Below, piece by piece: positions 1-12,228 of a DNA stretch of 64,000 nucleotides. This DNA comes from Spirodela intermedia. Lineage: Eukaryota; Streptophyta; Magnoliopsida; Alismatales; Araceae. The notes below the pieces were generated by a model. The model did no database searches. It was not told the origin of the DNA and saw nothing but the letters and a program-made list of their open reading frames with translations. The stretch spans positions 3,878,035 to 3,942,034 of the forward strand of contig LR746272.1 in NCBI GenBank assembly GCA_902729315.2. The letters run 5' to 3'. The position numbers and the translations under genes were made by a program. Within the stretch, counting starts at the first letter, position 1; the number at the start of each line of letters is the position of its first letter.

Positions 1-413
1 TAACAAAGATGTGTGGTAACCGGCATGATGGAGCCATAATTGGTTTCCAGTAGATCAATGGTTGACCATTCGGACACCTGCGAAAGTATGATGCGAGACT
101 GCTTGACATGTGTGTCCAGAGGAATTCTTTCGAGGTTTAATTATCGACTTTTATGGAATGATTGAAAATTTCCGATCATAAAATAACACAATAAAGCACC
201 AAATAATGTTAGAATGTATAAGAATGGTGAAAAATTACCTCATCACGGATCGCTAGTCCACACAAGGTTACTTTATAGAATGAGCGGTAATTTACTTAGG
301 ACTTGATATATTATCATACAGGTTTTATACCATCCTACCGTGTATCCTTGTCAAAGATAGTTTTTTTTTTTTAGTAATCATATGTTGTCTGATTTATGAT
401 TTGCATCCTGCAG

Positions 414-744
414 ACCTTCTGACTTTATGAAGGAAACTTTTACAAATCCCATTGACCAGTCCCTGGCCCATTTACTTTTCAATACGGCTACAGATCCATT
501 GCCAAGGTCTGACAACTTGCCCACGTCAATGGATCACGTCCCACAGTAAGCTTTCCGACAATTTTTAATGAATTTATTTTTAACATTATTTTCTAGTTTC
601 AAAATTCTTCTAACTCATTTTCACTGTAGTGGCTTGAGCAGAATCATCCTAGAACCAATGCCTGGCGATTCTCGGTTGCTATGCCTTGAAGACTCTGTTT
701 CTGACACTGAAAGGAGTATCTTACTGAGGAACAGACACCATTAG
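414..744 (+). CDS. 3' terminal exons of an unrecognised gene (5' part outside or not found)
   Basis: Two exons can be read: 414..545 and 630..744. The first is preceded by a T-rich tract ending in CAG and ends at a GTAAGC donor. The second follows a TTTTCACTGTAG acceptor, restores the frame, and ends in TAG at 742-744. The joined peptide (about 81 residues) has the pieces KETFTNPIDQSLAHLLFN and PMPGDSRLLCLEDSVSD. It has no membrane segment and no motif I recognise. The open frame across the intron, with consensus splice sites at both ends, is the only support. Upstream sequence (1-413) gave no convincing further exon, so the 5' part is probably beyond the left edge or in short exons I could not place. 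Function unknown. Confidence 0.5.
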
Positions 745-3325
745 GTATCTCCAGATGTAATCAAGCATGAAGTAGTTTACGTCTGATCAAGAGCAGAGGT
801 TTTAGCGTGCACAAGATCTGTTCAAATTCTTTCAAAAAATAATGAAATATATCATCATGATGTCATGAAAACATAATTGAAATTTCTCTAGTCAGTTCAT
901 CATTTATGTCGTTATGCTCTATTTTCTACTCCGTGGAGTAATGTTACAAAATCTATGAAAACTAAAAATTCTTCGTTTCATTTTATGAAATATCTTGAGC
1001 TCTGTTTACTGAAGGATGAATGAGTACTACAGAATTATTAAATATATATATATATACTCATATTAATAAAAAAAATCATGATTGTCGATATGTATAATTT
1101 CAGAATCCTATCGAAATTCACTCATAGTTTCCACACCAGCGAGAAGGATGAGTTTTCAATCTGATAACTAGGCCAGGTCCCAACGATCAAAAAATAAGCA
1201 GTTACAACTTGAAAATTGAAAGTACAGCTAGCCCAGTAGCCTGCTTGAAGCAATGGCTCAGCCCATCTTATGTTACAGGATCTAGATCATTAAAGTCAAC
1301 ATGGGTTTATAATGAGATTTCAGCCACAGTTTCAAACCAAGGACAAATAGTTGTCTACTGTAGAGTTCCTTATCAGTCTTAGAAAATAAGGTCAGTTTTG
1401 AGAAATCATTTAGGAAAAAATATAAAATCATCTATGGCTATTTAATGGAGTAGTTGGGGTGGGAGGATTTTTATTTGTCCCTAGGTCAGAAGACATAAAA
1501 TTAGAAACTTTTCAAGATGATCACGTGAAATCACATCTTCAGATGACATGTGGGAGGGAGTTTTTATCAAGATTTCTGAGGCAGCTCAAAGTTCAATTCA
1601 TCAAGAGTGGTGGAAACACTTATTATTATGATTAACTGCAAAGTCACTGTGACCATCGTTCCAGATGGAGATGTGTAGATCCACCGTGGGAATAGAATCT
1701 GTCATTGTAGTTAGCGGTTAAAATTACACCGAATGTATCAAAGGACAGAAAACTAGAAAAATCCAGCTAAAAAAATCTTCCTCTATAAACTGAAGAATGG
1801 GTGTGATAAGAAATTGGAGGGGATGGCGAGATGGTACGAGAGTTAAAATCTTAGGATTGAGTCAAGCGCAACTCTGAGGATGAGGCTGAACTGGTCCAAG
1901 AGAAAATAACATCCTTGGGAAAATAAAGCCCAGAAGAGACTTTGCAGCCGGCTAATTTTTTCCATTTTGGAGAAAGTCGGTTCCAGAAAGCACATTCCTC
2001 CTAGTGAATTTTTACAAGTTGATCATTGAAGAGCCATGGGAGCTTGAGGATGAGCTATCCATCCATACCTCCGAAAAGGCTATAATTTTCTTTCCAAGAA
2101 TTAAACCACCACTCTATTTGATTGTTCTGTCTAATCATGTAACTCTATAACAAGATTTCCCAGTTACACTGTTATCTGGCTATCTTTTATTCATGAAATA
2201 GTTACAATCTCCTAATTAGTTAGCAGTACTTTGCTCATTAGTCAATCAATTTTTGGCATCCATGTTGAATGCATAGTCTCTTCTTGTTTTCCAATCATTA
2301 AAAGATGAGAAAATGAGAGGATTCTGCATTTATATTTTCCATTTCTCAAATGCAGAGGAAAATATAGCCGCCAGCTTGATACTAGAAGCGATGACTACCG
2401 AGGTTTATATTCTGTCATCGTCTGGTGTTGTGGCATACTAATCTTCTTGAATAAATCGAGTCCAAGGAAACCATTGTCCTTGATGATGCTCCCTTTACCC
2501 AGAATATGGCAAACTCACTTTCAAATTCATTAATAATATTCTTGAAAAACTACCAGCTTTGAAAAACATGAGGCTTGGGAATGCCGTGAAAATTACGCTA
2601 TCTCAATTTTGGATACAATTTTTAATACCATTTTATATTTTCCTGGCGCTTTTAACACGTAGCATTTTTGTCTATAAGACCTAGGTTTGACATCCATATC
2701 AACAGAGCACATATTATACTTCATGGGAAGAACAAACTCTTGAGGATAAGGTATTCACGTTGACTATTTATCACTTTTCTTCTGTCCCAAGTTTCTAACG
2801 TCTAACATTAGTGGATCAGGAACAGTATCTCGAAAATAACATTGCATGGGCACACAAGAGGGGGTGAGACTTTCAGATGAGGATTCCAAGAGGAAGGAAC
2901 TCGCTGTGAGTCCTCTCAGGCAGGGCTCTCTGTCCTTGCGATGGGGGTTAGGAGAGAGTGACAGCAGTCTAGAAGCTATCTTGCATCTATTCATGGGTGG
3001 TTTCAAACAACAGATTATCTGTTGTTTCTCTGAATACTGAGGATGAAGGCTATCAACCAAGAAAACAAAACGCGAGAACTGTCGATCTTACTGCCCATTA
3101 AGTCGGCTCCCTGTGCCAATGGATCTCAGCTATGTACACATCCCTGTGCCAAGAACACCAAAATCTCCTCTACTACGCTCATAACAAAAAAAGAAATATA
3201 TAAAAGAAAAAAGGACTCGCCCAGGTGGTGCCACCAGGGCATGAGCCGAAGCATTGCTAGTTACTAAGACAGTGGCAGCTAATAATGACAGACAATATGA
3301 AGAAGGAAAGCCGGAGCCGGCAGCT
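745..3325. other. AT-rich intergenic stretch between two convergent gene ends
   Basis: This should hold the 3' UTR of the + strand gene ending at 744 and, near 2.8-3.3 kb, the 3' UTR of the GRWD1-like gene on the other strand. There is a short (AT)n run at about 1041-1056. Open frames at 2764-3060 on either strand have no recognisable composition or motif. I see no RNA gene or mobile-element coding region. Confidence 0.4.
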
Positions 3326-6300
3326 TCAGAGACCACCACTTGAAGGGAGGGTGCTGTCGAGATTTGTGGGCATCAGAACGTTGAAACCATCTGCCGCAGT
3401 GGAGACGAGCATACCCGGGATCTGCTGGTGCCAGTGCAATTCCTTCAAATCCTTCTGACCCTGTTGATTTTATATATATATATATATTATTATTTTATTT
3501 ACAGGAGACTGGATTAGCCATGGATGCACACCGTGCACTCAGCAAAACAGACGTACAAACATTATAGATTATAGTTTCCTCAGCCCTCTCGATGAAAACC
3601 ACTTTATGATTGGGATGACACTGAAAAACTAAGTAAATTGACAAGGATTTGAACCCCGAATGAGATGAAAAATGGAAGTTCGACCCTGAAAAGGGGTGGG
3701 TTATTCGTGAATCAGATACCGAAAAGGGAGGGGACTTGTGGCTGAGAGGAAACCTGATGAACAAAAAGCAGCTGAGGTGGCAGGTTTTCTGGGGCGTTCA
3801 CTTGGTCCTTCATGTTAGCTTTGAACTCAGCCTCATCCTCCTCGTCCCTTTCTAGTGATAGGTCCCATATCCTGGCAATTTTAGAACGAACAGTTTTCTT
3901 TATAAGACAGGGTCACACATATCATGCTCAATTCAAGCCAGCCCTGTGCAAACATGGACTTGTAAAAAATCTCACGTCAATTGATTGTCCGATGAAGTGA
4001 CTGCCAGGGTTGATGATTCATGTGGACTCCATTCAATTGACGTGATGGGATGTTTGTGATACTCAAAGTGAGCAACAACGGCGTCTCCCTGCACATCAAT
4101 CACAAAAATGCACAAGCAAATTGGGATAAGTCCCACCCATCTGGTTATCTCATTCATAAGAGCTTAGGACATCCCACTGACACCACTGGTAACATGAACA
4201 TTGCAGAATTTGAAAACCACAATCATCTTTGCCAGCTTAATTTTACTATCTACCCTTTGAGATGATAAGGTTGCAACCGAAGGAGGCGTGTGGTGTTAAT
4301 TATTCTGTCAAAATATTTACACACGTCCTCTACAAACCATTCACTCAAATGGTACAAACAGACTGATACTAGCAGCACCATCAAGTGCCGAGTTCAATAC
4401 ATGTTAATTGGGAAAAACCTAATCACCAGTTTTCTGGAGAAGATATGGGAAGAAAATAGGTTGACAGACAGTCACTACAGCCGGTAATCGACTTTGGGGA
4501 CTACCAAACCTAACCATTCACAAACTGCTAGCCAGCGTCATCTGATTTCTTTTCCTGGATCAGTTCGATGACTAGCTTTTTCATATGCATATATATATAT
4601 ATATATGAAAAATATATGAATAATTTCATAATCTAGAAATATTTCTATTTAATTTATTATTTAGAAGTATTTCATGGATGTTATTATGAATATGATCACG
4701 TCTGGCTGAACATGGCAAAAAATGGTAGAAGCAACCTACACCATTTGCATGAACGCAACTTCACCTTCTTGGATGCTTAAAGGGTCGGCTCACAAATGTA
4801 TTCAGACATTCACTCAAACCCCAATACAGGAGAATGTTGACCGTTGGCTTGCCAAGGCAGCCTGAACACCTTTTGGCGCTCGAGATCGCCACGGCCTTCA
4901 ATACTACGGGGTTAAGTACCAAATTTTCACCATAAAACTATACGCATGGTTGCAAAAAGTTTAAAAATATTAACTTTAAAATCGCAAGGACAACGGTAGG
5001 CTGATGATAATGTAAAGAAAATGATGAGTATCGGCAGCCTGAACGAAATCAAACTGATTATTTTCTTTCATAATTTCCATAAATAAATAATTTCTGCTTT
5101 CATAATGACAGGGTATGTATACATGAGTCGGACAGGTTTTAAAAATATAGGCCTGGAATCTTACTTTTCCCTTTTGGAATAATCAATAACTACACTAACT
5201 AAAGCCCTTTGAAGCAAGAAATCTAATAAGGTTGAGGGCAGTATCCAAAGTAACAGAAGGTACCTTGATCAATCTGAGATCACGAACAGAAAACGCTCCA
5301 TCGTCACTTCCAGAAGCTAACATACAACTAGCAAGCCTATTATTCGAAAAAGATACTAGATGTAAGTTCCACAAAGCCATGCGATTGTATTTCAAGAAGG
5401 CCAAAAATATGAGAAGTGAGATAAAGTTCACCTATTCCATGAGATGACATTAATGTCCGACGCATGTGCTTCTACAGAAATAGCTGGTGATTTCCCAATA
5501 CGCGTGTCCCAGATTGCAACCTTTTTATCAACTGAACAGGAAGCAAAAACGTCCGACTCTGTCGGGCTCCACTACAAGGGCAAATAGAGATGGATGATGT
5601 CAATGTTCGAAAATTATGAAGTTAACATCAAGAAATATCGATGAAGAAAATAATACTAGGGTAAAGAACAAGATTCATGGAGTTGAACCAGAAAGGAAAC
5701 GCACCTGTAGATCTTCGACACTGGCTGTATGTCCAACAAATGGCTTTATATCCACATTCCATGTTCCAGATGAAGGCTCCCAAAGATGAATACAATTGTT
5801 GCAATCACCTTTAAAGAACAACATATTAAGTGTGAAGACATTCGAATTCCAACAAAAAAAAAGAAAAACCACAAAGAGGCCATAAAACAAAAGAAAAGTG
5901 GGTAGGATGAATTCAAACCGATGCAAAAAATGAGGTAAAAGCATTGAAATAATGTCTGGAGAAGAATTTAGAGGTGTCTGCTGTACAACAAATTGTAAAT
6001 ACTCTTTGGGCATGAGAGAAATGGTTACTTCAGTTTTGGTAATAAAACGTGCAAAGCTTCAGAAGATAGAAAATGAGCATAACGACCAGAAAATACCAGA
6101 GACAAGTCTTCCAGGAACGACAGGACTCCAGTCTATAGCAAAACCTTCCGTTTTGTGCCCTTTGAATTTAGTTATTGGAGAGAGATTCTGAATTGCACTG
6201 GGCCCCTTGTTCGTTTCTGATTCAGATTCAGCTAAGATATTTAAAGCAGAGCTCAAGTCCCAGACCTGCGTTTTATACAGAGCCTATGATGAGCAGCAAA

Positions 6301-7893
6301 TCTACATATTCTGTAGAAGAAGAAACAAATAACAAAGCAGCTGAAATTCTACAAGCCGTGGACCCCAATCCGAAGGAACCCCATTTCATACGAAGAATAT
6401 TTATCATCCATGCGCTAGGACTAAATTTTTAACTCAGACTTACTGTTTAAAATGTTCAATAAACCATGGAATAAGATGTCATAGCCTTCTTTTGTATGCG
6501 TAAATACAGGTGTATGAAATTATCTAGACAAAGCCAACTAACCTGAACATAGCCTTCCTCTGCCCAAGATGCACATATGTGAGGCTTTTGAGACATTGAG
6601 CGAATCCGGTTGACACAACCCTGATGGGCAACCTTTTGCAGCTATTGACAAGAAAAATATTGGGGAAATCCCAAAAATAAATGAGCAAAATTTGCGCCTC
6701 CTCAAAGAAAGCTAGGTTTCATCTAAGAACGTCCACTCATAAAAATATGTTCGAAAAAAAGCTCTCACCTGTAATATAGGCTGCGAAGCTTTATCGTTGT
6801 TGTCATCGTCATCGTCTTCATCACTGCTACTCTCACTTTCCATATCAGCATCATCATCAATGGATGGCTTTGGCACCAAGTCGCGCTTTTTTCCAAAAAT
6901 GTTCGATAGTTTAAATAATCCAATATAATTCCACGATGGTTTCTCAGCCTGAAAGAAATAAGAATGCCATGAAAAATGACTGAAGGAAATAATTGAGTCT
7001 ACTGAGAAAGAATCAGAAAATAATACACTTGAGACTCCTTTGATCAACTTAAATGGTCAACTCTAGATAAACATAAAACATTCCCAGGCTGTTTATCAAC
7101 AGATGAAGCAAAGCATCACTCAAGAGAAGTCAGACGCATGGAAAGGCTATGAAATTTTCAAAACAGCACAAAATCCCGTGGGAATGATAATTATACCTGA
7201 GTTCCGGCAACACCATAAACAGTATGCGGAAATTCCGTCCGGATTAACCCCAGCGAATCACGCACGATATCGAAGCTATCACACAATAAGATCATAAATG
7301 TGAGGGCCAATGTGGAACAGATGAAAACAGAAGAAACCAGGAAAAGAAAATTTATCCTAGGCACCAACCTCAGGCATGGCCAACCAATGTCAAAGGCTCG
7401 GAGGTAGTTGTAGGCAGAAGGATCACACTGGAGCTCCTCCCCCTCCTCCAGCTTGTCCACACCCGGCTGCCATACCTGAAAAGGGGGGGAGGGGGGAATC
7501 AACTTGGAGTGAAAACGATACAGCATCCCAAAGAAACCCAATACATCATCGAGAGAAATATTCTGTGCTCCGCAATAATTGACACTCCTCAATTCAAAAG
7601 CTCGTGCTGATAGTAAGATGAGATCAGGAGGTCAATAACTTGTAAACCGGCACAAATGGAAGATCTTTAAATAATATCTTTGTACTCTGTGCGGTTCTTC
7701 TTATGGCTCTTACCTTTGCAGAAACAGGTGGCACAGACGATGAGGAGTCCCCCTTCTTGCTGGAACTCTGAAGGCATGACGATCTTTAATGTCAACAAAT
7801 AAAGAAGGCGAGTAATTATAGATGAAGGGAGAGAGATGAGAATACCCGGTTCTTCTTCCTCATCTTCTTCGCACTCTTGAGGCTGCGAACCAT
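3326..7893 (-). CDS. GRWD1: Glutamate-rich WD repeat protein, GRWD1 / Rrb1-like ribosome biogenesis factor
   Basis: Thirteen exons (- strand, 5' to 3'): 7846..7893, 7714..7767, 7369..7475, 7197..7275, 6769..6948, 6543..6632, 6097..6265, 5705..5808, 5432..5571, 5264..5336, 3976..4088, 3754..3871, 3326..3460. They sum to 1410 nt, 469 residues, close to family length. The basic N-terminus ([16 protein letters not shown]) is followed by the conserved [17 protein letters not shown] block, an acidic Asp/Glu/Ser run near residues 127-149, then WD repeats with landmarks [57 protein letters not shown] and [16 protein letters not shown]. The C-terminus is the family tail [20 protein letters not shown]. 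Family members are nucleolar and act in 60S subunit assembly as ribosomal-protein and histone chaperones. That role is established for the family and inferred here. The start is the first ATG of the basic leader. A (GA)n tract lies about 330 bp upstream. Confidence 0.95.
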
Positions 7894-8218
7894 CTTCTTT
7901 CTCTTTGCAGGTGCAGGTGCAGCCGCTGAAGTTCACAGGTGTACCTTCACTGGGAGGAAAGTGGGGTTTTACGAGCGGGGCAAAAATACTGGGAGAAAAC
8001 CAAAAAAACGCTAAAATATGGTCGACAGACTTCCAATATTGATGCAAACGTGTCTTCTCCACCGTGCAGGAATCACAGCAGACGAAACATGCTGAGGAAC
8101 CAAACGCACCTACCTGGTGGGCTGTGAGGAACGAAGGCCACCCGTCAGCCACCGCCGCCGGGACGAGGGACCGCAGTCGACGCCGCACTCGAGCCGAGAG
8201 AAGAGAGACGGCGGCGCG

Positions 8219-8241
8219 GGAGAGAGAGAGAGAGAGAGAGC
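8219..8241. repeat. (GA)n microsatellite in the GRWD1-like 5' flank
   Basis: About eleven GA units sit in a GC-rich block upstream of the GRWD1-like start at 7893. The block probably covers the 5' UTR or core promoter. GA tracts near plant transcription starts can be bound by BBR/BPC GAGA-binding proteins. That link is general knowledge, not shown here. Confidence 0.7.
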
Positions 8242-8359
8242 GTATAAACCGCAACGAGGGAGGATGTTACCCCCAAAGCTTTTCGCATCCGGGGAAGTTG
8301 ATAGGATCCGAACCGATAGCAGGAGATTGAGAGGGAACACTTCGACAAAACCCCAATAA

Positions 8360-11300
8360 AAATGGCTTTTTTATTGAAAATATTTCTGACCCCTTAATTT
8401 TTCTTTTGCAATTGTTTACAATCACATACAAAGATATTACTTACAAAGACAGACCAAAATAAAATAAAACATTATCTACGATAGAAATAACCCACCCTAG
8501 TACCAATAATTACTTTATTAGGTATTTTCTAAAGAACTATACTTACATTAGCTACTCAAGTACAATAAATTTATTGACAGATTATTGCATTTACTACTCT
8601 TTAGACATAAGAGAAAGTGCTAAATCGGAATTGGAATCCACCCTCCACCCCCCTCCCCATCCCTAACAAGAAATGATACATTAGGCATTTATCCTAATCT
8701 AGATTAGTTAATGCCCTCAAACGTTGATTGATTATATACAGCATACTCTGTTGTGATAGTCCCCAAGAGCTTATCTCTACTTTGATGGGTTTTATGTTCA
8801 ATCTCGTTGTGATGCTAAAAAATGGGTCCCATCACAAAATTTCACTACATGAAATCAACTGTGAAATGTATAAATACGATGATATCCTCTTCTATTAACC
8901 TTAAAATTTTCTGATTTTTTCAAGTCCAAAAAGAAAAAGCTCACACACATGGCATTTACTTTCTTGGCCTTCAAGCATGAGTGTTGCCATTTCTAGGAGC
9001 TTACTCAAAAAACTAATTGAACCAAAAAAGTTCACACAAGGGAGATCCAAATTTGTTGGAATTTATTTTTTTCATTTAATCCATCTAAAAGGTCCTCAAT
9101 TTTAGAGGGTTACGACTTATTGTGAGTATTGGGTGAACCTACAGATTCTCTGGAGCCATTAATTTAGAAATAATGAGCTTACAAACTGGCCTAAAGAAAA
9201 AGGTCATGTGATGCCTTGGCTTTAGTTGAACTTACAAGTGAGTCACTTAAAAGAGTAGAACAAGCAAGGGACCAGAAATGAGTAACATATTTTCTTTATA
9301 TTTCCAAATATATATTCATAATATAACCAACACCTTGTGATCTTAGGCCTCACCAAAAGGCCAGTTCAACTAAGGCTATTATTAAAGGCTTACTTTAGAT
9401 GGGAATTCAAATTAGTAAATTTAAATTTCATGTTGTATTGACCCTAAATGGGTCATAATAGGAATCAAAATTAGGGTTATTTTCCCCAGGGATAAGCTAC
9501 TACCATCTTTTAGTTTTGGTTGTGACTAATCAAGAGATCCAACTCCCAAAGTATTCTCCTCTTGCAAAAAATAAAAAAAGAGGTTGATGGTTATTGCTGT
9601 TAGGCTCCATTGACTATGCCACTATTGAAACTAACCCTCTCTTTATTAGGTTTTTTTCTTTCTTTTAACAAATGATGAAAGTCTAGACATAAGGTCAAGC
9701 CTCCATACTAGATACCCAACAGTAGCTATCATGGGGTTGACATGGTGAAGCGATATTTCCCAAGTGGAGCATCATAGCCAATGAGTAACTCAGTAAGATG
9801 CTACACAATCAACATATACAATATAATAAGTGTGCATGGTATGGTGGACATGCATAATACAACAGGTGCATACACATCTTATGGGAGTTGACGCTCATCT
9901 CTTTAGTATCTCATGACTTGTGGCAATCATGTGGTGCTTTCATCACTACAATGATGATTGGGAGACACATAATGCTTAGCCCACATAGCTCCACCTACCC
10001 CCATGACCATAATCCTACTAGGAAGTTGAAGAGAGTCTATCCATCTCAAACATACTATGTACCTTAAAATGATCCCATTTGTGTACACCCTCTCCTTCTC
10101 AGATGTCTGGTTCACCTAGAGATATTGATTGAGATCCCATTAAAAAAAATTAATATCCTAAACATCCCTGAAGCTTGTAAATTATGTTCATTCTAGGATC
10201 TTGATTTGTGTCACACTTCTCTTTGTTGTCGCATTGGTTTTATGTATTTCAGTAGTGCCTTCGTGATATTATTCACTACTTTACATAAACTTTCTCGATC
10301 AACATCCTTTGTCTATACAGTTGTGAATGAGCAATGCCTTCACAAGTCATTGTCCACAGATCCTCAAACCATTATTTTGATGTTTAGAAGTGGGTAATGA
10401 TCTCTAGAATTTGAACCTCATTAGCCTCTACTATCACAATGAAGCTAGCCATCTTCTCAAGATGAGCAATTCTGTAACCATTGGTTCTTCTCTTCTCAAC
10501 CATGATACACCATTGTTGTCTATAGATCCTCAAACCATTATTTTGATGTTCTGAAGTGGGTAGTGATTTATTGAATTTGAGTCTCATGAGCCTCTATGAT
10601 TACAATAAAGCTATTCATCTTCTTCTCAAGATGGGCAGTTCACTAACGATTGGTTTTGCTCTTCTCAACCATCTTTTTTAAAAGAGTAAGAAAGAATAAG
10701 AAAGTACTAACTTTACTTGGATGACATAATTGAGCTCGAATATTGGTTAATAATTGAATGGTTGTCACACGGATGATTAATAGAATTCTTCAACCATATG
10801 TTGGCATTGAGCATCCTCGTGATCTAAATCAGCTAAACACTTTATGACTAGAAGTTTTAGCTCATATGACAAAACTTCTATCGCATTACTCAAAGCGATG
10901 TTTACGTTAGGTGCATAACCTTTATAATAGAGGGGCTTAGGCCCCTACATTATTAGAATAAATTATGCAAAATTAATATTTGGTCCCACTTTTAATCACC
11001 ATTGACATCATGCATGACATTACATTGTACTGTAGAGGTCATGATAAGAACCCATTGTGCATTACCAAGCTACCTATCAGCTGAGATGTTCCATTGAAGA
11101 AATCTCACCTCACCATATCAACCCCATGACAATAACCCATATTTCACAAACTCACTTTTAAAATATGTACTTAGTGGAAGCCACTTATACTAAAGGAGTT
11201 GACTTGGATATGCAGCTCATTTTCTTAAACCACATGAAAATAAATTAATTCAATAGCCAATCAATTAAAAACATTGGACTTTTGCTATGGATTGATAAAA

Positions 11301-12228
11301 GTATTTATCATCATTTTTCTGTCCTGATGATTATGAGAAGTGGCAATTTTACCCTTATTTTATGCTCAATTTTAAACTCAATACAGAACATGCCCATGGT
11401 ATGATTTTGACCCATCCTTGCATACGGGCAGTCCTTCCTTGTTCTTTCAAAATTTTCTTTGCAATATCAATGTGATATATAAAATATAAATCTAAGTCAT
11501 CAAACACGTTAAAAAATTGATTCAATTCCTTAATTTAAGAAGTTGGTGAATAAAACATTCACCTCACTTGTCAAGATCTTCTCAAGCTTAGAAGCAGAGG
11601 AATTCAATCTTCCTCAATATAGCAAGAATCATAAGGCTAACTTGTCGAGGTGATTAATCGTTAGTAGGAATAGATCCAATTAACCACCATTGATTACAAT
11701 GTAGTTTTCAAATCAGGTAGGAGCCATTCATCCCAGGTCTTACATGCAGCGTAGTACTCAATAATTACTAAAGCGCATCATCTCTCCAAAATATAGCCCA
11801 ATGCTAGCCAGCTTTCACAAGGCATGGAGGACAGTGAGGGCCCCAAAAGGTAGCCCCAGACGAAAACCCTCTGAAGCCCTACCCTGGCCCAGCCTTCATG
11901 CACCAATTCTAGAGAGAGGAAGAGAGTAATGGTCAAGGAGGCATACCGGACTCAGATAGGGACCAGAATATTCCAGCCCTATCTAGATATACATTGGCGC
12001 CCCTGCTACACCGGCTGCATCAGTGTAGTTGACGTGGAGACAAGTAGACAGAAATCTTGTCGGCGACAGAAGAATTGATGGGCCCATAATTTTACAGAGG
12101 GTTAAGAAGGGCACTTCTCTCTCCTCATGCTCGCGACTACAAGGGCATTGGAGATGAAGAAAACAGGTTTTCTTTAAAAGAGAAGAGGAAGAGAGAGAGA
12201 GAGAGTATGAGACCTGTAATCTTCTTTG
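8360..12228. other. AT-rich intergenic spacer, no gene found
   Basis: Nearly 3.9 kb lie between the GRWD1-like promoter and the NUP96 3' end. Stop codons are dense in all frames and no transposase, reverse transcriptase or RNA gene is recognisable. It contains the 166-bp tandem duplication at 10349-10680. A short inverted match also occurs: a CTTTAGTTGAACT stretch near 9220-9232 against AGTTCAACTAAGG near 9362-9374. The 3' UTR of NUP96 should lie at its right end. Old decayed repeats are likely but cannot be named. Confidence 0.4.
10349..10680. repeat. Diverged tandem duplication, two copies of about 166 bp
   Basis: The string AGATCCTCAAACCATTATT starts at 10358 and again at 10524. The following sequence stays alignable through GAAGTGGGTA, then ATGAAGCTAGCCATCTTCTC against ATAAAGCTATTCATCTTCTT, and finally CTTCTCAACCAT. 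Copies differ by scattered substitutions and small indels, so the duplication is old. No coding content. Confidence 0.75.

Noticed and set aside
3640-3715. Possible tRNA: GGATTTGAACCCC near 3645
   Set aside because: Only a T-arm-like string; no matching acceptor stem or anticodon arm. It lies in a GRWD1 intron.
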